Of a DNA stretch of 5,418 nucleotides, positions 1 to 5,418 are shown piece after piece (position 1 is the first letter of the stretch; each line of letters starts with the position of its first letter). This DNA is from an uncultured Myxococcales bacterium. GTDB lineage: Bacteria; Myxococcota_A; UBA9042. The stretch is from NCBI GenBank assembly GCA_903917305.1, contig CAIXAA010000474.1:1-5418 (forward strand), written 5' to 3'. The notes under the pieces were generated by a model, which did no database searches, was not told the DNA's origin, and was given only the letters and a program-made list of their open reading frames with translations. Both the position numbers and the translations under genes were made by a program.

Positions 1-1012
1 CGGTGAGCGTGCCGACCGCGCCTTCCATCGCGTCGCGGGCGTTGCCCATCAGGTTGAGCAGCACGCGCTGAATCTGCGTCGGGTCGCCCAGCACGTTGCC
101 GCAACCGGGCGTCACGACCACGTCGATCTGGATCGCCTTGGGCATCGAAGCGCGCGCCAGCTGGACGGTCTCCTGGAGCACCGGCTCCAGCGCCAGCGGC
201 ACCAGCGACGCCTTGCGATCGCTGCGCCCGGCCGCCAGCAGCCAGATGACCAGCTCCTTGGCGCGCTCGGCTGCCTGCGTGATCTGCGTGAGGTCGCGCT
301 GCGCCGGGCTGTCGGCATCGACCTCCATGCGCGCCAGCTCCGCGTAGGCCAGGATCGGCGTCAGGATGTTGTTGAAGTCATGGGCAATCCCACCCACCAG
401 CGTCCGCAGCGTCTCCGCCTTGCGCTCGTGGTGCAGCGTTTCGGACTGCTCGTGCTCCGCCTGCGTGCGCCGCAACTCCGTGACATCGCTCAGCGCCGCG
501 CGGCACAGGTGGTCCGGCGTCGCCGGCGCCGCGTCCAGGCGCAGCACGACCGCGGGCTGCTCCGCGCGCTCCACGGTGAACTCCAGCGTGGCCTTCTCCT
601 GCCGACCGAACGTGCTCCCGAGCAGCTTCGTGAGCGCCGCCGATCCTTCCTGCGCCATGAACGGCGCGAGGTTCCGACCCACCAGCTTGGAGCGCTCCAT
701 GCCCAGCAGCTTGGCACCGGTCAGGTTGATGGCGCGCACGATGCCGTCCGGATCGAGGGTCAGGTAGCCGACCGGCGCGAAGTCATAGAGGTCTTCGAAC
801 TTCCTCGCAATCTGCTCGAACGCGTCGTGGGCCGTGCGCAACTGCTCGTTCTGCAGCTCCAGCTCGATCTGGTGCACCTGCAGCTCGTGCACGAGGCGGC
901 GCGCATCCGCCTCCAGCCAGGCGGATGTCTCCGGCACGTCACCCTTGCGCAGCCGGTCCTCCGCTTGCTGGCGAAGGTCGGGCTCGGCTGCTCGGCTTGG
1001 GGGCCGCGTCAT
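1..1012 (-). CDS. PAS-domain sensor histidine kinase, 3' end cut by window edge
   Basis: The first 337 residues of a cytosolic two-component sensor kinase are visible; the C-terminus lies off the left edge. Residues 30-65 form a charged helix containing HELQVHQIELELQNEQL, a stretch commonly found just before PAS domains. A PAS domain follows at about 68-180 (DFAPVGYLTLDPDG at 77-90, ending LSDVTEL). The HisKA dimerisation helix has its H-box at 205-217 (LVGGIAHDFNNIL), with H211 the predicted phospho-acceptor. The N-box of the ATPase domain is NLMGNARDAM at 320-329; the G boxes are not in view. There is no signal peptide or membrane segment, so the stimulus is probably intracellular. Kinases with the HDFNN type of H-box often carry a C-terminal receiver domain, which cannot be checked here. 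The ATG at 1012 overlaps the stop of the upstream CheB/CheR gene (ATGA) and has a perfect AGGAGG before it. The partner regulator is unknown. Confidence 0.92.
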   Translation of the reverse strand, partial: MTRPPSRAAEPDLRQQAEDRLRKGDVPETSAWLEADARRLVHELQVHQIELELQNEQLRTAHDAFEQIARKFEDLYDFAPVGYLTLDPDGIVRAINLTGAKLLGMERSKLVGRNLAPFMAQEGSAALTKLLGSTFGRQEKATLEFTVERAEQPAVVLRLDAAPATPDHLCRAALSDVTELRRTQAEHEQSETLHHERKAETLRTLVGGIAHDFNNILTPILAYAELARMEVDADSPAQRDLTQITQAAERAKELVIWLLAAGRSDRKASLVPLALEPVLQETVQLARASMPKAIQIDVVVTPGCGNVLGDPTQIQRVLLNLMGNARDAMEGAVGTLT

Positions 1013-3738
1013 GGTTCCTCCTGTGCGGAACTGCCCTTGCCAGTGCTCCCCTTCACCGTACCAGCCTGTCGCTCAAGACGCTCGGTCGCCTGCGCCAGTT
1101 CCGCAGTGCGCTTCTGCATCTGCTGCTCCAGCGCCTCGTGGCCGCGCCGCAGCTCCGACTCCAGCCGCTTGGCCACCGTGATGTCGGCAAACGTGATCAC
1201 CAACCCGTCGATGCGGTTGTCCATCGTGCGGTAGGGCATGATGCGCGCCGTGAACCAGCGCCCGTCCGCCGTCGTCAGCTGCCGCTCGCGGAACACCAGC
1301 GTGCGCAGCACTTCCCGCGCGTCGTCCGCCAGGTCCGGGTACTCCAGCGTCGAGGTGATGTCCGTCATCGGCCGGCCCACGTCGCTCGGAATCAACCGGA
1401 TGATCTTGGTCGCCTGCGTCGTGAAGCGCCGCACGTTCAGCTCGCCGTCGAGAAAGACCGTCGCGATATCGGTGCTGTTCAGCAGGTTCTTCATGTCGTT
1501 GTTGGCGCGCGACAGCTCATCGACCTTGGCCTGCAACTCCGCGTTGACCGTCTGCAATTCCTCGTTGAGTGATTGCATCTCCTCCTTGGACGTCGTCAGC
1601 TCCTCGTTGGTCGACTGCAGCTCCTCGTTGGCCGATTGCAGCTCTTCGTTCGCGGACTTGAGCTCCTCCTGCGAGGACTGCGCCTCTTCGCGGGCGCCCT
1701 GCAGCTGGTCGCGCGCCTCCTGGATCGCCGCCTCCAGCTCCTCGGCGTGCAGCACCTCCGGCGAAGCGTGCCCGAATCGCTTGACCTTGCGCGGCTTCTC
1801 GGTCGGCGGCGTTGCGACGTCCATGAACAGGATCATGGTCGTCCCGCGCAGACCCTCCGGCTCGGTGATGGAGTGGATCGCGACGTCCACCGTCTGGTTG
1901 CCGCTGCCGGTGTCCACCTTGAGCCCGGTCAGCTGGATGTCCGTGCGTTCGCGCTGCGCCTTGAGTAAGGCGCCCTGCAGCTCGTGGCGCAAGCCCATGC
2001 GGGCCATGGCGAAGATGTTCCAGTTCGCGCGGCCGGCTGCCGGCTCCAGGTAGCGGCCGGTGCGCCCGCTGACGTAGAGGATGTCGCCGTCGCGGTTCAC
2101 CAGCACAGCCGGCGGCGCACAGCGCTGCAACAGGAATTGATCCGCGAGGTTCTGCAGGTTCACGGGCATGCGCGGCGTCGTGTCGCGGACTTCTTCCATC
2201 GGGGCTCCACGCAGATGCGCCGGCCGCGCGGCGGGAAAGATCAGTGGTTCCGGGCGCAAGGCCGACTCGCTGCGCCGGTACAGCCGCGCCTTGCCGGGCA
2301 GCGACTGGAACAGGTCGCCCGAGGCGCCGACCGTCTCCGCGTTGCCCAGGAACAGCAGGCCATCGCGGTTCAGGCTGTAGTGGAACAGCGGAAACAGGCG
2401 CCGTTGCAGCTCCGGCTCCAGGTAGATCAACAGGTTGCGACAGCTGAGCACGTCGAGCTTGGTGAACGGCGGATCGGTGACGAGGTTCTGCACCGCGAAG
2501 ATGACGCACTCGCGGATGTCCTTGTTCACGCGAAAGCCGTTGTCTTCCTGGAGGAAGAACCGGCGCAGCCGCTCCGGCGACACGTCCCCGGCGATGCTCG
2601 GCGGGTACAGGCCGGCGCGCGCGCGCTCGATGGCGTCGCGGTCCAGATCCGTGCCGAAGATCTGCAGCGTGCGGCGCTGGGGCGGCTGCTGCGCCGCCAT
2701 CGCCTCCTTGATCACCATCGCGAGCGAGTACGCCTCCTCGCCGGTCGAGCAGCCGGGCACCCAGACCCGCAGCGGCGCGCTCGGCGGCCGCGACGCCAGC
2801 AGCACCGGCAAGGCCTCGTTCTGGAGTTGTTCCCACACGTCCGTGTCGCGGAAGAACCGCGTCACGCCAATCAGGAACTCCTTGAACAACAGGTCGGCTT
2901 CCGCCGTATTTTCCTGCAGGTAGCGTGCATAGGTGGCGATGCCGTCGATCTGGTGGATGGCCATGCGCCGCTCGATGCGGCGGTAGAGCGTGCTCTTCTT
3001 GTAGTCGGAGAAGTCGTGCCCGGTGTGGTCGCGCAGGATCAGGATGATGCGCTCGATGGAGCTCTGCGCCCGCGTGTCGAGGACGATCTTGGAGCGGACG
3101 AGGTAGGGGGTGTGCCCCACGAATGCCTTGATTCGCAATGGCAATTCGTTGGCGGGCGCGATGATGTCGGCCAGGCCCGCCTCGATGGCGCTGCGCGGCA
3201 TGGCGTCAAAGCGTGCCTGGGCGGGGTCTTGGACCAGGACCAGGCCGCCCTTGTCCTTGATGGCGCGCGCGCCGAGCGTGCCGTCGGAGCCCATGCCGGA
3301 CAGCAGCACGCCGATGGCTTGTTCCTTGCGGTCGTCGGCGAGCGACTTCAGGAAGGTGTCGATCGGCAGGCGCAGCCCGCGCTTGGCGACCGGCGCGGCG
3401 AGGCGCAGTACGCCGCGCAACAGCGCCAGCTCCTTGTTCGGCGGGATGACGTAGACGCAGTTCGGCTCCACGTGCACGCGGTCCTTGACCTGCAGCACGC
3501 GCAGCGTGGTGGAGCGCTGCAGCAGTTCCGGCATCATGCCTTTCTGCGTCGGATCAAGGTGCTGGACGACGACGAAGGCCATGCCCGAGTCGACCGCGAC
3601 GTTGGACAGGAACTGGTCCAACGCTTCGAGCCCGCCGGCGGACGCCCCAATGCCTACGACGGGGACGGCAGCTTCCCGCGCCCGATGCGCGGGCGCTGCT
3701 GCTTTCGCCTTCGAATCCGTCGGTATCCGCTTGGCCAC
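1009..3738 (-). CDS. CheB-CheR fusion protein with PAS domains and coiled coil
   Basis: A 909-residue soluble fusion. Residues 25-210 are a CheB-type glutamate methylesterase domain with the catalytic triad intact: S33 in GIGASAGG, H60 in VVVQHL and D152 in GMGSDGT. Residues 225-490 are a CheR-type SAM-dependent methyltransferase: basic helix YKKSTLYRRIERRM (246-259), FFRD (295-298), SAM loop PGCSTGEEAYSLAM (328-341), GTDLD (362-366) and LSCRNLLIYL (431-440). Residues 525-640 look like a divergent PAS domain. A coiled coil of strict heptads follows at about 665-750, then a PAS domain at 752-857 ending in FADIT, and a C-terminal helix. There is no N-terminal receiver domain, so CheB is not controlled by phosphorylation as in classical CheB, and no kinase domain; the kinase is the next, overlapping gene. 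GTG at 3738 is the only start between an in-frame TGA (3783-3781) and the CheB domain. The family is well known, but the substrate receptor is not evident here. Confidence 0.95.
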   Translation of the reverse strand: MAKRIPTDSKAKAAAPAHRAREAAVPVVGIGASAGGLEALDQFLSNVAVDSGMAFVVVQHLDPTQKGMMPELLQRSTTLRVLQVKDRVHVEPNCVYVIPPNKELALLRGVLRLAAPVAKRGLRLPIDTFLKSLADDRKEQAIGVLLSGMGSDGTLGARAIKDKGGLVLVQDPAQARFDAMPRSAIEAGLADIIAPANELPLRIKAFVGHTPYLVRSKIVLDTRAQSSIERIILILRDHTGHDFSDYKKSTLYRRIERRMAIHQIDGIATYARYLQENTAEADLLFKEFLIGVTRFFRDTDVWEQLQNEALPVLLASRPPSAPLRVWVPGCSTGEEAYSLAMVIKEAMAAQQPPQRRTLQIFGTDLDRDAIERARAGLYPPSIAGDVSPERLRRFFLQEDNGFRVNKDIRECVIFAVQNLVTDPPFTKLDVLSCRNLLIYLEPELQRRLFPLFHYSLNRDGLLFLGNAETVGASGDLFQSLPGKARLYRRSESALRPEPLIFPAARPAHLRGAPMEEVRDTTPRMPVNLQNLADQFLLQRCAPPAVLVNRDGDILYVSGRTGRYLEPAAGRANWNIFAMARMGLRHELQGALLKAQRERTDIQLTGLKVDTGSGNQTVDVAIHSITEPEGLRGTTMILFMDVATPPTEKPRKVKRFGHASPEVLHAEELEAAIQEARDQLQGAREEAQSSQEELKSANEELQSANEELQSTNEELTTSKEEMQSLNEELQTVNAELQAKVDELSRANNDMKNLLNSTDIATVFLDGELNVRRFTTQATKIIRLIPSDVGRPMTDITSTLEYPDLADDAREVLRTLVFRERQLTTADGRWFTARIMPYRTMDNRIDGLVITFADITVAKRLESELRRGHEALEQQMQKRTAELAQATERLERQAGTVKGSTGKGSSAQEEP
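1017..1022 (-). promoter_or_regulatory. Shine-Dalgarno site of the histidine kinase gene
   Basis: A perfect AGGAGG lies 4 nt before the ATG at 1012. It is embedded in the codons for the last residues (QEEP) of the upstream CheB/CheR gene. With the ATGA stop/start overlap it decides the kinase start and points to translational coupling or reinitiation. Confidence 0.8.
1513..1674 (-). repeat. 21-bp periodic coding repeat (coiled-coil heptads)
   Basis: Residues 689-742 of the CheB/CheR protein are near-identical heptads of the type ANEELQS, with Leu or Met exactly every seven residues (693, 700, 707, 714, 721, 728, 735, 742; M749 continues it). At DNA level this gives a degenerate 21-bp tandem periodicity. 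It is the signalling helix joining the central PAS-like region to the C-terminal PAS domain, and this repeat type is common in the family. Confidence 0.85.
3675..3693. repeat. Inverted repeat, 7-bp stem with 5-nt loop
   Basis: CCCGCGC at 3675-3681 and GCGCGGG at 3687-3693 are perfect reverse complements. In the mRNA this all-GC hairpin starts 45 nt after the GTG of the CheB/CheR gene, in codons for the low-complexity N-terminal tail before the CheB domain. It could affect early elongation, or be chance in GC-rich DNA. Confidence 0.4.
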
Positions 3739-3743
3739 TGCAG

Positions 3744-3750
3744 CCCCGCC
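3744..3750 (-). promoter_or_regulatory. Weak Shine-Dalgarno-like site of the CheB/CheR gene
   Basis: GGCGGGG lies 5 nt before the GTG start at 3738. It is a poor match to AGGAGG but is correctly spaced, and no other start codon is available upstream in frame before a TGA stop. A weak site plus GTG suggests modest translation. Confidence 0.4.
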
Positions 3751-3832
3751 TGCGAGCTCGACTGTCCGGGACGCGGCGGTTCACCCTGGAGGGGGCGACG
3801 CTGGCTCGGGTTGTTCGGCACACGCGGGTCGA

Positions 3833-3861
3833 ATGCTACGCTCGCGTCCATGGATTGTCGA
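3833..3861 (-). promoter_or_regulatory. Candidate sigma70-type promoter for the CheB/CheR-kinase operon
   Basis: A -35-like TCGACA (3861-3856, 5 of 6 to TTGACA) is separated by exactly 17 bp from a -10-like TAGCAT (3838-3833, 4 of 6 to TATAAT). Transcription would begin near 3826 and leave a leader of about 90 nt before the GTG at 3738. This is the best match I saw in the 231-bp gap. It rests on consensus comparison only. Confidence 0.4.
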
Positions 3862-3919
3862 GGGAAAGCGGGTGTCGCCACTTCCTGGAATACCTTGATC
3901 TTGGGTGCGTATTTCGTGA

Positions 3920-3942
3920 GCGGGCGCCAGCGACGGCGCCGC
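3920..3942 (-). terminator. GC-rich hairpin downstream of the DUF4139-like gene, possible weak terminator
   Basis: GGCGCC (3923-3928) and GGCGCC (3935-3940) form a 6-bp stem with a 6-nt loop, extended by two pairs across a one-base bulge. It lies about 30 bp past the TAG stop. A second small inverted repeat, GACGG/CCGTC with a 2-nt gap (3957-3968), sits directly after the stop. Neither has a T tract, so intrinsic termination is uncertain. Confidence 0.25.
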
Positions 3943-3969
3943 GGGCAGGATCGGCCGACGGTTCCGTCC

Positions 3970-5418
3970 CTACTTCCCCTGCGCCACCTTCTGATCCAGC
4001 GTCAGCTCCGCCAGTTCGTCGTGAAAGCGCACCTTGGCCAGCATCTGCTGCTCCTGCGCGTCGACGATGGCGATCGTGTTCTCCTGCACCTTCTGCGAGG
4101 TTTCCTTCATCTTCTGCTGCAGGTGCGCCATCAGCGGCCCGGCGGTCTTGACGAGCTTCAAGCTGAAGATCTGCCCCTGCAGCTCGTTCAGGCGCACCCG
4201 GAACTCCTCGCCGCGCTCGCGCAGGCTGACGATGGCCTCCTCATGGCGCGCCATGTCGCCCCACAGCTTGAGCAATTTGTCCATCGCCTGCGCCACGGCC
4301 GGATCCTCCTTGGCCGTCTCCAGGTACACGCGCACCAGATCCACGCCGATTTGCGAGTGCAAATCCACGGTTCGCGTCATCGGCGTCGCCTCCTCGATCT
4401 CGATGGTCTGCGTCTCGCCGCCCTTGAGCTCCACCGCGAACAGCCGCGCTTCGCCGAATTGCTCTGTCGTCTTCGGGCTCTTCACGAGGTTCCAGCCCTT
4501 GCGCACCGTGTGCCGCACTAGGACGGTCGTCGGCGTCGTCAGGCGGTTGGTGATCTTGAGCTTGGTCGTGCGCACGTGCTGCACCTCGGCCGTCAGGACG
4601 CCGCGCACCAGCTTCTGCAGGTGCGAGATGCGGTCCGCCGTCGCCGAACCATCGCGATCCACGGCGATTTGCCGGTCAAGGGCGAAGGGCACCACGGCGA
4701 TGGCGCCGGGAGGAATCGGGTCGGTCAAGCCTTCGCCGATGAAGCGGCCGGCGCCGTAGACGGTCATCGGGCCGGCTTCCAGCGTGGAGGTCGTCGGGTT
4801 GCGGAAGCGCACGGCGCGGAAGGCGAAATGCGAGTCGCCATGCGCACCTTCGGCGTCGTAGAGGTAGAGCACCTCGCCCGGCGCCTTGCCGGCGACGATG
4901 GAGACCATGGCGCTGGTGCCGCGGCCAACGTTCATGGCGCCGTGCGACTCGAAGTGGCTTTCGCCAACGGGAGCGCTGCCTTCGTCGCTGCCGCCCTTGC
5001 CGCCGGCCTGATCGCTGGGCGTGGACGACTCGACGAGCCGCACGCCGGCGCGCTGACCCGCCACGACGCCGCGCCCGGCCACCTTGATCTGCGCCGGCGC
5101 AACACCCTTTTCGATCAGCTGGTTGCGCAGCATGTTGGCGCGATCGAGCGCCTTGTCCTTGCCGTCCAGCTCGCCCGCCGCCGCGTAACCTTCGATGGTC
5201 ACTTCGTTCTTGCGTGCGTTCAGCGACTGCGCCAGCGCCGCGACCTTCGCGTCGTCGTTGTCTGCCTTGCCCGCCACTTCGCGCGCCACCTTGTAGTGCA
5301 TCGGCGGCGCGCTAGACGGCTTGGGCATGAGGTTGGCGTAGCCGCCCGAAGCACCGCTGCCACTGCGCATCAGACCGGCGACATGCTGGCCTTGCGCGCT
5401 GGCCGCCGGTCCCTGCAC
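3970..5418 (-). CDS. DUF4139-like protein with degenerate OmpA-like segment, 5' end cut
   Basis: The last 482 codons of a longer gene; the apparent GTG at the right edge is probably internal. Numbering from the edge: residues 1-40 are a Gly/Ser/Ala/Pro-rich linker. Residues 58-130 resemble an OmpA-like fold (VTIEGYAAAG at 73-82, LDRANMLRNQLIEKGV at 91-106, then IKVAGRG). A flexible linker runs to 155. Residues 160-365 are a beta-rich region matching DUF4139 features: a GPMTVYGAGRFIGEG strand pair (216-230), PPGAIAVVPFALDRQIAV (236-253), LKITNRLTTPTTVLVRHTV (287-305) and a final acidic strand region before ATPMTRTVDL. Residues 370-475 are a charged, probably coiled-coil tail. DUF4139 occurs in MuiA-like, mostly envelope-associated proteins of unclear biochemistry. 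Any signal peptide would lie off the window. The gene ends in TAG. The family call is from memory of the pattern and is moderate; the function is unknown. Confidence 0.7.
   Translation of the reverse strand: MQGPAASAQGQHVAGLMRSGSGASGGYANLMPKPSSAPPMHYKVAREVAGKADNDDAKVAALAQSLNARKNEVTIEGYAAAGELDGKDKALDRANMLRNQLIEKGVAPAQIKVAGRGVVAGQRAGVRLVESSTPSDQAGGKGGSDEGSAPVGESHFESHGAMNVGRGTSAMVSIVAGKAPGEVLYLYDAEGAHGDSHFAFRAVRFRNPTTSTLEAGPMTVYGAGRFIGEGLTDPIPPGAIAVVPFALDRQIAVDRDGSATADRISHLQKLVRGVLTAEVQHVRTTKLKITNRLTTPTTVLVRHTVRKGWNLVKSPKTTEQFGEARLFAVELKGGETQTIEIEEATPMTRTVDLHSQIGVDLVRVYLETAKEDPAVAQAMDKLLKLWGDMARHEEAIVSLRERGEEFRVRLNELQGQIFSLKLVKTAGPLMAHLQQKMKETSQKVQENTIAIVDAQEQQMLAKVRFHDELAELTLDQKVAQGK

Noticed and set aside
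380..1234. Plus-strand open frames across the kinase gene, including one of 284 codons
   Set aside because: The minus strand encodes a continuous kinase with H-box and N-box, and the plus-strand translations have biased composition typical of antisense frames.
1517..2836. A 439-codon minus-strand open frame inside the CheB/CheR gene
   Set aside because: It is an out-of-frame shadow with Ala/Arg/Gly-rich low-complexity translation and no domain; the true frame carries CheR and PAS motifs throughout.
3654..3881. A possible 75-codon minus-strand small gene spanning the gap
   Set aside because: It overlaps the proposed promoter and the start of the CheB/CheR gene in another frame, has no clear ribosome site, and its Pro/Arg/Ser-rich translation resembles nothing recognisable.
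3736..3972. Possible broken single gene, because the DUF4139-like gene and the CheB/CheR gene are in the same frame across the gap
   Set aside because: The stop TAG, a further in-frame TGA at 3783-3781, a promoter-like site and unrelated domains on either side indicate two separate genes; the shared frame is a 1-in-3 coincidence.
1984..4521. An 845-codon open frame on the plus strand, antisense to the CheB/CheR gene, the gap and most of the DUF4139-like gene
   Set aside because: It is codon-in-register antisense to both minus-strand genes, which happen to share a frame. Its stops would need sense codons TTA, CTA or TCA, rare in such GC3-rich genes, so it stays open by codon bias. Its translation is Arg/Gln/His/Leu-rich with no recognisable domain, while the minus strand has clear family motifs.

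Overview
The window is high-GC bacterial DNA (roughly two thirds G+C by eye). All three recognisable genes lie on the minus strand and show strong G/C bias at third codon positions. The protein families and codon use fit a high-GC proteobacterium. A betaproteobacterium such as a Burkholderiales member is my guess, but no marker gene fixes the taxon.

Reading in the direction of transcription (right to left): 5418-3970 is the C-terminal 482 codons of a gene whose start lies off the window. It carries a degenerate OmpA-like segment followed by a region resembling DUF4139 (the family of mucoidy inhibitor MuiA-like proteins), and ends in a charged helical tail. Next is a 231-bp intergenic gap (3969-3739) with GC-rich hairpins near the upstream gene's stop and a plausible sigma70-type promoter. 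Then comes a complete 909-residue gene (3738-1009, GTG start) fusing a CheB methylesterase domain, a CheR methyltransferase domain, a PAS-like domain, a long heptad-perfect coiled coil and a second PAS domain. Its stop codon overlaps the start of the last gene by ATGA. That gene (1012 to beyond position 1) is a soluble PAS-sensor histidine kinase with HisKA H-box and N-box visible, cut by the window edge.

The two left-hand genes clearly form one translationally coupled signalling unit: a CheB/CheR/PAS scaffold without its own kinase or receiver domain, followed by a separate cytosolic PAS histidine kinase. This is a known kind of non-canonical chemosensory or two-component arrangement, in which the methylation-type domains probably serve sensing or signalling beyond flagellar chemotaxis. 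No link between this unit and the DUF4139-like gene can be shown; the gap and promoter suggest separate transcription. I found no mobile element, CRISPR array, tRNA or rRNA. I found no clear evidence of an undescribed system; the least ordinary item is the OmpA-like/DUF4139-like protein.
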